Shown one piece after another: positions 45,402 through 53,802 of a stretch of DNA of 64,000 nucleotides. Position 1 is the stretch's first letter. Each line of letters begins with the position of its first letter. The translations under genes and the position numbers were made by a program. This DNA comes from Corynebacterium halotolerans. Lineage in GTDB: Bacteria; Actinomycetota; Actinomycetes; Mycobacteriales; Mycobacteriaceae. The stretch spans positions 62,001 through 126,000 of the forward strand of contig NZ_JVMD01000023.1 of NCBI RefSeq assembly GCF_001056295.1, written 5' to 3'. Below the pieces are notes generated by a model. It did not search any database, was not told where the DNA came from, and saw nothing but the letters and a program-made list of their open reading frames with translations.

Positions 45402-45504
45402 GTTCACCGCCGGAAGCCGCCGGTCCCGTTCCCCGGGCCCGGGCGGAAGTGCATCGGCGCGGCCGCAACCGGCTGCCGCGCCGTCGTGGAGGCGAAAGGC
45501 GAAC

Positions 45505-46464
45505 ATGGCGGTACGCGGCAGCGAAGGTGACGCAACGAGGGCCCGGACCCGTCCGGGACGGCGCGGGCGGCGGATGAGCCGGCCCGCGCGGCGCGCCGCC
45601 ACCGCAAGCGTCGCGGCATCGACGATGCTGGTCGCCGCCTGTTCCGGTCCCTCTTTGCTGGATCCGCAGCCCGACGAACCCTCCGAAGAAGCCTGGACCA
45701 TCGACGGAAAAATGGACCCGGAGCTCGCCGCGGAGATCGACGCCATCGCCGCGCGGTTCGACGGCGAGGCGAAGCTGTCCCTGGCGCTGCCGGGCGCGAC
45801 CTCGGGGCGGGGGCCGGTCAGCACGGGTGAGCTTTCCGACGTCGCCGCGTGGTCCACGTCCAAGGTTCCCGTCGCCATCGCCGCGTCCCGCGAAAACGAG
45901 TGGGTCCGTGACCTGGTGCCGCCGATGATCTCCGAGTCCGACAACGACGCCGCCGAGACGATGTGGGTGTCGATGGGCGACCCCAATCATGCGGCGGATG
46001 CGGTGAACCAGGTCCTCGCCGACGGCGGCGACACGAACACGGAGTTCGACGCATGGCTCGCCCCGGGGGACACGCCCTGGGAGCTGGAGGACCAGGCGGC
46101 CTTCGCCGCGAACCTCCGCTGCATCGAGGGCGCCGAGCCGGTTCTGGACGCGATGGGCGACATCGTCGATTACCAGGCCTACGGCCTCGCCGAAATCGAG
46201 GGCGCCCGATACAAGGGCGGCTGGGGCCCCGACGAACAGGGCGGTTACCTGATCCGCCAGCTGGGGGTCTTCCCGACCGAGGGCGGCGTGGTCGGCGTCG
46301 CCATCGCCGCCCGCCCCGGCGACACCACCCACGACACCGGGCGGGAGATGCTGGACGCGATCGCCGGGGCCGTCGCGAAGCATGCGCCTCGCGGCGGGAT
46401 GTGCGAGGACACCCCGGTGGAGTCGTCGAATCGGACCAAGGGGGATGGGGCGACCCGCGGATAA
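45505..46464 (+). CDS. Beta-lactamase-fold lipoprotein, copy 2
   Basis: A 319-residue paralogue of the preceding protein. The ATG at 45505 has an upstream GGAGGCGAAAGG; an internal ATG (MSRPARR, 45574) would give a shorter signal. The lipobox is MLVAAC. Catalytic motifs repeat those of copy 1: AWSTSKVPVAIAAS, ISESDNDAAETMW and YKGGWGPDEQGGYL. The last residues and stop (GATRG, TAA) are encoded by the first of three small hairpin repeats (46451-46530), so the C-terminus appears to have been extended or truncated by a repeat. Confidence 0.78.
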   Translation: MAVRGSEGDATRARTRPGRRGRRMSRPARRAATASVAASTMLVAACSGPSLLDPQPDEPSEEAWTIDGKMDPELAAEIDAIAARFDGEAKLSLALPGATSGRGPVSTGELSDVAAWSTSKVPVAIAASRENEWVRDLVPPMISESDNDAAETMWVSMGDPNHAADAVNQVLADGGDTNTEFDAWLAPGDTPWELEDQAAFAANLRCIEGAEPVLDAMGDIVDYQAYGLAEIEGARYKGGWGPDEQGGYLIRQLGVFPTEGGVVGVAIAARPGDTTHDTGREMLDAIAGAVAKHAPRGGMCEDTPVESSNRTKGDGATRG

Positions 46465-46530
46465 CGCGGTTGGGAGGGGGCCACCCGCGGATAAAGCGGG
46501 TGATGGGGCCACCCGCGGATAATGCGGGTG
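46451..46530. repeat. Three CACCCGC hairpins in tandem
   Basis: CCACCCGCGGATAA-N-GCGGGTG units occur at 46451-46472 (slightly degenerate), 46481-46502 and 46509-46530. The latter two form perfect seven-base stems (CACCCGC/GCGGGTG). They separate the convergent lipoprotein and aminotransferase genes and probably terminate both. Confidence 0.8.
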
Positions 46531-46545
46531 GGAGGGGGGAGACCC

Positions 46546-47712
46546 CTACAGGCCGAGCGCCGCCAGCAGCCGGTCGGTTTCGGGCGCGTCGGTGACGGTG
46601 ATGCGGACGCCCTCGCCCGCGAAGAAGCGCACGACGATTCCCTTCTCGGCCAGGAATTCGGCGAACGACCGGGAATCGGCGACGTCGGCGTCGGAAAGCG
46701 AACCGGCGCCGGCGAGCGACGCCAGGCGCTCCTCGGGCAGCCACACGAAATTGGTCTGCGAGTCGGGGACGACCACCTCCGCGCCGGCCGCGCCATTGAC
46801 GGCCGCGGTGACGCGCACGCGCTGGTCGCGGACGCCGGCGATGCGGGCCTCCAGCTCGTCGACCGCGCGCAGCGACTCGATGGCAGCGACCTGCGCCAGG
46901 GCGTTGACGGAGAAGGGGATGCAGACCTTGTTCAGCGCCTCGATCAGCTCCGCCGCGCCGAAGCAGTAGCCGATGCGCAGGCCCGCCAGGCCGTAGACCT
47001 TGGAAAACGTGCGCAGGCCGACGACGTTCGGGTACTTCGCCACGGCGTCTACCGCGTTGGGCGTGTCCACTCCCGTCGCCCGCCCGGTCGCCCCGAGATC
47101 GCCGTCGGCGGGGCGCACGAACTCGATGTACGCCTCATCCAGGGCCACCACCACGTCGCCGGGGACCTTGGCCATGAACGCCTCGAACTCCGCGGCGGTG
47201 ATGGTCGTGCCCGACGGGTTGTTCGGGTTGCAGACGAAGATCAGCCGCGTGCGGTCGCCGATGCGCTCCGCCATGGCGTCGAGGTCGTGCCGGTGATCGG
47301 CGTCCAGCGGCACCGCCACCGGCACCGCCCCCGCCACGCGGGCGAGGATCGGGTAGGCCTCGAAGCTGCGCCACGCGAACAGCACTTCGTCGCCGTCGGC
47401 GCAGGTCGCCTGGATCAGCTGCTGGCACAGCGCCGACGAACCGCAGCCCACGGCGACCTGCTCCGACTGCAGCCCCAGGTGATCTGCGATGGTGGCGCGC
47501 ACGTCGACGGCGGCCATGTCCGGGTACCGGTTGACGCCCGCCGCGGCGTCGACGATCGCGTCGCGCACGGACGGCAGCGGCCCCTGCGTCATCTCGTTGC
47601 TGGCGAGCTTCAGCGCGCCGGGCGTCATCTTGCCGGGGACGTACGAGGGGATCAGGTTCAGGTCCTCGCGGGTCATCGGGCGGGCCTGGACATGGGAAGT
47701 GCTGCCGGTCAT
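46546..47712 (-). CDS. pat: Histidinol-phosphate/aromatic amino acid aminotransferase (Pat/HisC family)
   Basis: Class II fold-type I PLP transaminase, 388 residues. KLASNEMTQGPLPSV and NRYPD mark the substrate arm, FVCNPNNPSGT and DEAYIEFV bind PLP, and the Schiff-base lysine is in RTFSKVYGLAGLRIGYCFG. It is either the aromatic aminotransferase Pat, making Phe/Tyr from arylpyruvates, or a second HisC. No other his genes are nearby, and tyrA lies 13 kb away, so Pat is favoured. The ATG at 47712 fits the family N-terminus (REDLNLIPSYVPGK). Confidence 0.88.
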   Translation of the reverse strand: MTGSTSHVQARPMTREDLNLIPSYVPGKMTPGALKLASNEMTQGPLPSVRDAIVDAAAGVNRYPDMAAVDVRATIADHLGLQSEQVAVGCGSSALCQQLIQATCADGDEVLFAWRSFEAYPILARVAGAVPVAVPLDADHRHDLDAMAERIGDRTRLIFVCNPNNPSGTTITAAEFEAFMAKVPGDVVVALDEAYIEFVRPADGDLGATGRATGVDTPNAVDAVAKYPNVVGLRTFSKVYGLAGLRIGYCFGAAELIEALNKVCIPFSVNALAQVAAIESLRAVDELEARIAGVRDQRVRVTAAVNGAAGAEVVVPDSQTNFVWLPEERLASLAGAGSLSDADVADSRSFAEFLAEKGIVVRFFAGEGVRITVTDAPETDRLLAALGL

Positions 47713-47862
47713 GGCGAAAACCATACGCGCCCGCCGGCCCGGCGACGGCGCCGGGGCGCTGGTTGGGGCGTGTTTCGGGGCCGCACGGAGGGGGCGCCGG
47801 CGATGCGACCGGCGGGTTTTTGCCACGCGGTGAGGCGCTCGGCTAGAATCCCCGTGGTGCAC

Positions 47863-47954
47863 GGAGGCGTGCCAGAGCGGCCGAATGGGGCTCCCTGCTA
47901 AGGAGTTGCCTGTCTTGCGACGGGCCGGAGGTTCGAATCCTCTCGCCTCCGCCA
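47863..47954 (+). tRNA. tRNA-Ser (anticodon GCT)
   Basis: Acceptor GGAGGCG/CGCCTCC with discriminator G and encoded CCA. The anticodon loop CTGCTAA gives GCT. The long variable arm (GCCTGTCTTGCGACGGGC) and GTTCGAATC T-loop are present. It reads AGC/AGU codons. It is followed after three bases by tRNA-Arg. Confidence 0.97.
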
Positions 47955-47957
47955 CAC

Positions 47958-48030
47958 GCGCCCGTAGCTCAACGGATAGAGCATCTGACTACGGATCAGA
48001 AGGTTAGGGGTTCGAATCCCTTCGGGCGCA
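47958..48030 (+). tRNA. tRNA-Arg (anticodon ACG), copy 1
   Basis: Acceptor GCGCCCG/CGGGCGC, anticodon loop TACGGAT (ACG; the wobble A is normally deaminated by TadA, encoded at 61392), T-loop GTTCGAATC, discriminator A. Identical over all 73 bases to the copy at 55057. Confidence 0.97.
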
Positions 48031-48036
48031 CCGACG

Positions 48037-48067
48037 ACCCCGGTACGCGATCGCGTGCCGGGGTTTT
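48037..48067. terminator. Terminator after the tRNA pair
   Basis: CCCCGGTACGCGA pairs with TCGCGTGCCGGGG (one G-T) and is followed by TTTT. It ends the tRNA-Ser/tRNA-Arg transcript and may also serve the convergent response-regulator gene. Confidence 0.8.
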
Positions 48068-48142
48068 CGCGTGCGCCGGGGTCCTTGCGTGCGCGTATTG
48101 CCGGGAGCGGGGCCGCCGCTCGCGCGGTCGGCGCGTGCCCCT

Positions 48143-48745
48143 TCAGATCCAGCCTTCCTCCCACGCGAGGTCGGAGGCTTCGCGGCGGGTGGCCACGCCC
48201 AGCTTGCGCATGGCCTGCGACAGGTAATTGCGCACGGTGCCGGGAGCGAGGTGCAGCGCGTCGGCGATGTCCTGCACGGTCGCGGCGTCGCGGCCGACGC
48301 GCAGGACGTCGAGTTCGCGGTCCGTCAGCGGCGTGCGCTCGGCGCTGAGCGCGGAGGCGGCGATGTCGGGGTCGACGTGGCGTTTGCCGGCGGCGACGGC
48401 CCGGATGACCTCGGCGAGTTCCGACGCCGGCGTCGACTTGGACACGAATCCGGCCACGCCCGCCGCCATCGCCCGGCGCAGCACCCCGGGCCGGGCGTGC
48501 CTGGTGACGATCACCGTCTTCGCCGCCACCTTCCCCGCGATTCTTTCGGCGGCCTCGACGCCGTCGTGGCCCGGCATCTCCAGGTCGAGCAGGCACACGT
48601 CGGGCTTCAGCTCCGCCGCGGCGGCGACCGCGCGTTTCCCGTCGCCCACCGACGCGACGACCTCTATGTCCTCCTCCAGATCGAGCAGGGTCGCCAGCGC
48701 GGTGCGGATCATGTCCTCGTCGTCGGCGAAGAGCACGCGGATCAT
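48143..48745 (-). CDS. NarL/FixJ-type response regulator
   Basis: A 200-residue two-component regulator: receiver domain with acidic pocket FADDED, phosphoacceptor Asp54 in CLLDLEMPGHDG and Lys in FVSKSTP, then a LuxR-type helix-turn-helix (LTDRELDVLRVGRDAATVQDIADALHLAPGTVRNYLSQAMRKLGV). Its start overlaps the stop of the kinase gene (ATGA), so the pair is co-translated. The domain layout is like DesR/LiaR. Target genes are not evident; the nearby small membrane protein at 50253 is divergent from the pair and could be one. Confidence 0.92.
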   Translation of the reverse strand: MIRVLFADDEDMIRTALATLLDLEEDIEVVASVGDGKRAVAAAAELKPDVCLLDLEMPGHDGVEAAERIAGKVAAKTVIVTRHARPGVLRRAMAAGVAGFVSKSTPASELAEVIRAVAAGKRHVDPDIAASALSAERTPLTDRELDVLRVGRDAATVQDIADALHLAPGTVRNYLSQAMRKLGVATRREASDLAWEEGWI

Positions 48746-50079
48746 CGGGGGACCTCCTGGTCGTCGGTGCCGTCTGTGTTGTAGGCACCGCTGGTGCCGT
48801 TGGCGCTGTCGGCGGCGTCGTTGGGGCGGTTGGCGGGAATCGTCGCGATCAGGGTGAACCGCCCGGGTGCGCCGGGCGATGCCGGCGCTGGGCCGTCGTG
48901 AAGCACGCTCAGCGCGCCGCCCGCATCGCCGACCCGTTTGCGCAGGCCGGCGAGCCCTGACCCGTCGCTTCCGCTTGACGACGGCCCGCCCCCGCCCTCG
49001 ACGGCGTTGCCCATGCGCAGCTGCCAGGAATCATCCGGCGCCCGCGCGATGGCGACGTCGACGGGGCCGGGGGAGCCGTGGCGCAGGACGTTGGTCGTGG
49101 CCTCGCGCAGCACCCGGCCGAAGACGGCGCGGATGGCGGGGTCGGCGGGCAGGTCGGGGGCGTCGACGGTGCAATCGAAGCCGGCGGCGGCGAGGACGTC
49201 GCGGGCGTTGTCCAGCTCCTCGTCGAGTTCCGGTGCCCGGTAGCCCTGGGCCAGCTGGCGCGTCTCCGCCATCGCGTCGGCGGCGAGGGTCCGGACTTCG
49301 GCGATCTGGGCGCGGGCGGCGGTCACGCGATCGTCGTCGTCGGGCAGCAGGCGTTCGGCCAGCTCCGCCTTCAGGGCGATGACCTGCAGGGTATGGCCCT
49401 GGATGTCGTGGAGATCCGCCGCGAACCGCAGCCGCTCGCGCGCCACCGCCAGACGGCTTTCGGTCTCGCGGGCGTCGTCGACGCGGCGGACGACGTCCCA
49501 CGCCCACACCGTGGTCCAGATGATCGGCGGGAAAACGACGTGGAGCGCGAACGCCGGGTACTGGAGGTCCGCGCCATCCGGCGAGGCGATCCGCTCCACG
49601 GCGATTGCGCCCGCGACCACGGCCGCCGCCGCCCACCAGGACCGGCCGCCAACCAGACACGCCAGCAGCGACACCGCCGTGATCAGGGGCAACGCCGACC
49701 ATTGCAGCGGTGCCGCGAGGGCCAGGATCGCCGCGCCGGATACCACCATCGCCGCGGCCACCGGCCAATTGCGCACGCCGTCGCCCATGCCGCGCCGGAG
49801 CGCGCCCATGAACGACAGCTGCACGCCCGCCGACACCGCGCACAGCACCGCGATGAGCACCGCCCGGGCCGGTTCGGTCTCCCCGCGAGCGAAGGCGGGC
49901 ACCAGGACCAGCGCGTTGCCCGCGCCGATCAGCGCCACCAGGCCCGACGCCGAATACCACCAGCTCGCGCGGACGCCACCGGCGACGCCCTCCCTCGGGC
50001 GCGCGGCGGCGGTGGCCGAAAGCTGGCCCGCGCCGCGCGGGACGGGACGGGCGGTGGAGGCGTCCGTGGCGTCGGTCAT
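48742..50079 (-). CDS. Membrane sensor histidine kinase (NarX/DesK type)
   Basis: A 445-residue kinase: Ala/Pro-rich N-terminus, about five or six membrane helices (residues about 45-195), a dimerisation domain with the phosphoacceptor histidine in FAADLHDIQGHTLQVIALKAEL (His about 224), and an HATPase domain with RVLREATTNVLRHGSPG and GSGLAGLRKRVGDAGG. A Gly/Ser linker in the ATPase lid (VEGGGGPSSSGSDGSG) contains the 11-base repeat word (48973-48983). No extracellular sensor domain is visible, so the signal is probably membrane-borne. The ATG at 50079 is the start; GTG codons just upstream are possible. Confidence 0.9.
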   Translation of the reverse strand: MTDATDASTARPVPRGAGQLSATAAARPREGVAGGVRASWWYSASGLVALIGAGNALVLVPAFARGETEPARAVLIAVLCAVSAGVQLSFMGALRRGMGDGVRNWPVAAAMVVSGAAILALAAPLQWSALPLITAVSLLACLVGGRSWWAAAAVVAGAIAVERIASPDGADLQYPAFALHVVFPPIIWTTVWAWDVVRRVDDARETESRLAVARERLRFAADLHDIQGHTLQVIALKAELAERLLPDDDDRVTAARAQIAEVRTLAADAMAETRQLAQGYRAPELDEELDNARDVLAAAGFDCTVDAPDLPADPAIRAVFGRVLREATTNVLRHGSPGPVDVAIARAPDDSWQLRMGNAVEGGGGPSSSGSDGSGLAGLRKRVGDAGGALSVLHDGPAPASPGAPGRFTLIATIPANRPNDAADSANGTSGAYNTDGTDDQEVPR

Positions 50080-50252
50080 GGGCACCACCGTAGAGCAATG
50101 ACAATTGTCATGGGCCCGGCATGACACACATCCGGGCAGGTCATGACGGTGCGGCCCTACCGCGGGGCGGCGCGGGCCGCGAAGGTGGAAACCGTAAACG
50201 ACAACAACGGCCACCGGATGAACAGGGTGGCCGAAACCCGGAAGGAACCGTC

Positions 50253-50747
50253 ATGCAGGACTTCATCGCCGCCCTCCAGAACTTCGTCACCTCCATGCCC
50301 GACGCCGCGCAGTTTCTCGGCGTCGTCGTCATCGGCCTGATCCCGTTCGTCGAGTCGCACCTCGGCTCCGTCATCGGCGTCGCCGCCGGCGTGCCCATGC
50401 CGCTGGCCGTCCTCGCCGCGACCGTCGGCAACACCCTGTCGGTGCTCGCCTTCGTCTACGCCGGGGCGAAGATCCGCTCCTTCTTCCGCCGCGGCCGCGC
50501 CGGGGACGGGCAGCCCGGGGGCCGCCGAGTCTCCCGCGTGAAGCGGAACATGGAGCGATTCGGCGTCCCGGGCGCCAGCCTGATCGGCCCGGCGCTGCTG
50601 CCCTCGCAGTTCACCTCGTCGGCCCTGGTCGGCGCCGGGGCCAACCGCGGCACCGTGGTCACCTGGACCCTCGTCGCCGTGGTCCTGTGGGGCGTCGTCT
50701 CCGGCGCCACCGCCGCCGGCCTGTTCGGCGCGGCGGGCATCGTCTAG
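50253..50747 (+). CDS. Putative small multidrug-export membrane protein (PF06695 type)
   Basis: A 164-residue protein with about four membrane segments. The N-terminal FLGVVVIGLIPFVESHLGSVIGVAAGVPMPLAVLAATVGNTLSVLAF resembles the COG2426 'small multidrug export' family, whose transport role is not well established. A basic cytoplasmic loop (KIRSFFRRGRAGDGQPGGRRVSRVKRN) separates the halves, and PALLPSQFTSSALVGAGANR follows. A good ribosome site (GGAAGGA) precedes the ATG. It is divergent from the two-component genes and may be their target. Confidence 0.75.
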   Translation: MQDFIAALQNFVTSMPDAAQFLGVVVIGLIPFVESHLGSVIGVAAGVPMPLAVLAATVGNTLSVLAFVYAGAKIRSFFRRGRAGDGQPGGRRVSRVKRNMERFGVPGASLIGPALLPSQFTSSALVGAGANRGTVVTWTLVAVVLWGVVSGATAAGLFGAAGIV

Positions 50748-50826
50748 GACGACGGGGTCCGTGACGTCGCGATTGGCTTCTGAGGCGGTTGAGCCGGGCC
50801 ACCACCGCAACCTCCCGGGACGAAGC

Positions 50827-50990
50827 GGCTGACCCACCCCGAATCGGGCCCGGCCCGCGCAACTTACCGCGAAGCACCGGCTAACCCACCCCGAATCGGG
50901 CCCGGCCTACGTATCCCGCCTGGCTAACCCACCCCGAATGTGCAGACCCACCCGCTGTAACGGGTGGGCCTGCGCATTCGGGGTGGGTTT
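50827..50990. repeat. Intergenic repeat cluster: two units and a nested palindrome
   Basis: Units GGCTGACCCACCCCGAATCG and GGCTAACCCACCCCGAATCG, each running on to GGGCCCGGCC, start at 50827 and 50879. They precede a palindrome at 50926-50990 with arms AACCCACCCCGAAT and ATTCGGGGTGGGTT, inner GCAGACCCACCCG against CGGGTGGGCCTGC. The order matches 24256-24410. No gene is seen from 50748 to 51121. Confidence 0.85.
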
Positions 50991-51121
50991 ACGTGAGGGG
51001 GCGGTGCGCCGACCGGGTGGAAGGGGCGCCCCGGGTTCACTCGCTGAAGTCGCTCCTCGGCAACGGCGCCGCTGCCGGCTTGCTCATCGAGGCCGAACCG
51101 CTCCCGGCTCGGGATGCTCCG

Positions 51122-51757
51122 TCAGGAACCGTCCGCATCCAATCCGAGCATTCGGATCTGGGTGCGGACAATGTGCGTCCACAGCAGGTCCGCCGGATCG
51201 GCCGTGCCGGTGAAGTGCCCGCCGAGCTCGAGGGTCAGGGCACCGATGAGCTGCGACATTGCGGCGAGGGGCGCCGCCGCGCGGTCGCCGCCGATCGGCT
51301 CGAGTTGTTCGGCGAGCGCCGCGTCGACGGGCATCGCGGGGGCGTCGGGGGCGAGGTCCAGGAAGCAGGCGGCCACCCGCGCGGCCAGGGGAATCGTTTC
51401 CGGGGGAGCGGTGTAGTCGGGGATCGGGGTGCCGTAGATCAGCTGGAAATCATGCGGCGACGCCAGTGCCCACGCACGCAACTCGTCGGCGCGGCGCCGC
51501 CAGGTTTCCGCCGGCACCTCGCCGCCGATGGCTTCGAGGCGTTCGGCCAGATCGCCGTAGCTCTCCTCGATCAGCGCGGTGATCAGCGCTTCCTTGCTCG
51601 GGTAATAGCGGTAGACCGCCGAGGAGACCATGCCCAGCTCGCGGGTGATCGCCCGCATGGACAGGGCGACGGGGCCGACTTCGGCCAGCTGCTTGCGCCC
51701 GATGGTGCGGATGTCCTTCTCCAGTTTCCTGCGGTGGAGCTCGCGTTTTCCGGTCAT
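51122..51757 (-). CDS. TetR/AcrR-family repressor
   Basis: A 211-residue regulator with an N-terminal helix-turn-helix (IGRKQLAEVGPVALSMRAITRELGMVSSAVYRYYPSKEALITALIEESYG) and a C-terminal ligand domain of the type often found with WHG-like TetR proteins (RADELRAWALASPHDFQLIYGTPIPDY). It is divergent from the membrane-protein gene at 51959. The 201-base gap holds three copies of an AGAGC-type palindrome that are probably its operators. Ligand unknown. Confidence 0.92.
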   Translation of the reverse strand: MTGKRELHRRKLEKDIRTIGRKQLAEVGPVALSMRAITRELGMVSSAVYRYYPSKEALITALIEESYGDLAERLEAIGGEVPAETWRRRADELRAWALASPHDFQLIYGTPIPDYTAPPETIPLAARVAACFLDLAPDAPAMPVDAALAEQLEPIGGDRAAAPLAAMSQLIGALTLELGGHFTGTADPADLLWTHIVRTQIRMLGLDADGS

Positions 51758-51791
51758 GCGACCAGTCTCGCACGAATTTCCCGAAAAAAGC

Positions 51792-51858
51792 GAGCACTGC
51801 TCTTGCGCAATCGAGAGCAGTGCTCTAAGTTGCCCATTGAAAGCAAGAGCGGTGCTCG
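51792..51858. promoter_or_regulatory. Operator cluster for the divergent TetR regulator
   Basis: GAGCACTGCTCT (51792-51803) and AGAGCAGTGCTC (51814-51825) form perfect 12-base inverted arms, and each is itself near-palindromic. A third relative, AGAGCGGTGCTC, is at 51847-51858. They lie between the divergent TetR gene and the membrane-protein gene, so one repressor could shut both promoters. Confidence 0.75.
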
Positions 51859-51958
51859 CGAAAGTTTCAAGAAGAAGATCCCGAAACGAACTTCCGAGAA
51901 ACCACGCGGGCGGCGCTCCCGAAAACAAGCAAGACCGACAGGGAAGGCGGAAAGAACC

Positions 51959-52657
51959 ATGAATGCGATGAAGGGACTGAAGGACATGTTCGGCAAGGCG
52001 AAGAAGACGACGGGGACCCGAAACGGGGGCGGCCTGCTGCGGTTCGCGCCCGCGGCGACGGCGATCGCGGGTGGTGCGCTGCTGGCGGCGTTCCCGCTGC
52101 TGCGCCCCTGGGGCGACAAGACCGGCGTGGCCGCGGAGATGGCCGACGCCTTCGCGTCGCCGATGTGGGTGGCGGCGCACGGCGCCGGGATGCTCGGCTT
52201 CCTCGCGCTCGCTGCGGCGGCCCTGGCGCAGGGGCGGGGCGGCGCACGGTGGTGGCTGGCCGGAGGAACGGCGCTGATCCTCCCGTTCTTCGGCGCCGAG
52301 ACCTTCGGGCTCCACGGCATCGCCGCCAACGCCGGGCCGGATGTCGTGGCGGCGGCCGCGGAGGCGGTCCGCGGTGGCGCGGTGCAGACGACGCAGTTCG
52401 GCATCGGGCTGCTGTCGATCGCCGTCGGCGGCGTGCTGCTGGCCCGCCGCGACCGCGCCGCGTCCGTCCTGGCGTTCGCGCTGGCCACGTACCTGCCGCA
52501 GTTCTTCTTCGGGCCGGAGGTCCGCATTGCCCACGGGCTCGTCCTGCTCGCCGGCGCGGCGTGGTGGGCGACCTCGCTGACGCGGGATGCGCAGCCGGGT
52601 GACGTCGCGGCACGGGTCCTCAACGGGAGGCCGGTCGCCTCGGGTGCCCTTGCCTGA
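51959..52657 (+). CDS. Multi-pass membrane protein under TetR control
   Basis: Not recognised. The 232-residue protein has a short amphipathic, basic N-terminus ([20 protein letters not shown]) and about six membrane segments ([97 protein letters not shown]). It carries histidines in membrane positions (AAHGAG, GLHGIAA, RIAHGLV). A second ATG lies 9 bases in. Regulation by the adjacent TetR protein is inferred from the operators. The stop overlaps a variant of the 11-base repeat word. Confidence 0.72.
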   Translation: MNAMKGLKDMFGKAKKTTGTRNGGGLLRFAPAATAIAGGALLAAFPLLRPWGDKTGVAAEMADAFASPMWVAAHGAGMLGFLALAAAALAQGRGGARWWLAGGTALILPFFGAETFGLHGIAANAGPDVVAAAAEAVRGGAVQTTQFGIGLLSIAVGGVLLARRDRAASVLAFALATYLPQFFFGPEVRIAHGLVLLAGAAWWATSLTRDAQPGDVAARVLNGRPVASGALA

Positions 52658-52770
52658 CGACGGCCCCTGATTCACCCGGCACCGCCGGATGTTGCCGCAT
52701 CGGCAATATTCGGCGGTGCCGGCGCGTTGTGCGGAGGCGTAGGCCCTTCCCCGAACTTCAAGGAGCGTCC

Positions 52771-53760
52771 ATGATCCGCACCGAGACCATCCTCGACCTG
52801 GCCACCATCCGGGGAAACGAGACCCACGCCGAAGCGCTGCAGGGTTCCATCGCGCTGGCGCGGACCGCCGAAAAGGCCGGTTACGGCCGGATCTGGTACG
52901 CCGAGCACCACAACATGCCCAGCATCGCGTCGTCGGCCCCGGCGGTGCTCATCGCGGCGATCGCGGCGCGAACCGAGAAGATCAAGTTGGGCTCCGGCGG
53001 CGTCATGCTGCCGAACCATGCGCCGCTGACCGTCGCCGAGCAGTTCGGCACGCTGGCCAACCTCCATCCCGGGCGCATCGAGCTCGGCCTGGGCCGCGCG
53101 CCGGGCACCGACCAGCGCACCATGCGCGCGCTGCGCAGGGATCCGCGTGCCGCCGATTCCTTCCCCCGGGATGTCCGCGAGCTGCAGGGTTACCTGGGCG
53201 ACGAGACCCTGATCCCGGGCATCGACGCGATCCCCGGCAAGGGGACGAACGTGCCCATCTACATCCTCGGGTCGTCGCTGTTCGGCGCGCAGCTCGCCGC
53301 CGCCCTGGGGCTGCCGTACGCCTTTGCCTCGCACTTCGCGCCGGACGCGATGCTGCAGGCCATGGAGGTGTACCGGGAGAATTTCACCCCGTCCGAGCAG
53401 CTGTCCGAGCCCCACGCCTTCGCGACGATGAACGTCATCGCCGCCGACGACGAGGACGATGCCGCCCGCCAGCTCGTCGCCGTCCAGCGGGGGCTGGTGC
53501 GCTCGATGCTGGGCCGCGGCGGGCGCCGGTACACCGACGAGGAAGCCGACATGCTCCTGGAGACCCCGCAGGGCATGAAGATCAAGAACATGTTCGGGCA
53601 CGTCGCCGTCGGCAAGCCGGATCGGGTGCGCGAACAGATCGAGGAGTTCGGGCGGTTCTCCACCGCCGACGAGCTCATCGTCGTCCACCAGGCGACCAGG
53701 CTGGAAGACCGCCTGCGTTCCGTCGAGCTGACCGCCGAGGCGGTGGGGCTGGGGAAGTGA
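52771..53760 (+). CDS. LLM-class flavin-dependent oxidoreductase (luciferase-like)
   Basis: A 329-residue bacterial-luciferase-fold flavoprotein of the MsnO8 type: [56 protein letters not shown] at the N-terminus, [43 protein letters not shown], and [30 protein letters not shown]. Such enzymes oxidise small aldehydes or other organics with reduced FMN; the substrate cannot be told. The ribosome site AAGGAG is 5 bases before the ATG. It is convergent with the FAD monooxygenase gene 42 bases downstream. Confidence 0.9.
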   Translation: MIRTETILDLATIRGNETHAEALQGSIALARTAEKAGYGRIWYAEHHNMPSIASSAPAVLIAAIAARTEKIKLGSGGVMLPNHAPLTVAEQFGTLANLHPGRIELGLGRAPGTDQRTMRALRRDPRAADSFPRDVRELQGYLGDETLIPGIDAIPGKGTNVPIYILGSSLFGAQLAAALGLPYAFASHFAPDAMLQAMEVYRENFTPSEQLSEPHAFATMNVIAADDEDDAARQLVAVQRGLVRSMLGRGGRRYTDEEADMLLETPQGMKIKNMFGHVAVGKPDRVREQIEEFGRFSTADELIVVHQATRLEDRLRSVELTAEAVGLGK

Positions 53761-53802
53761 CCCCTCTGCCCGGCAAATGATGCCGCGCCCGGGGAAACCG
53801 AT

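Noticed and set aside
43730..46464. Beta-lactam resistance cassette
   Set aside because: The lipoproteins have the catalytic fold motifs but no evident ExxLN loop and no associated regulator, so resistance cannot be claimed.
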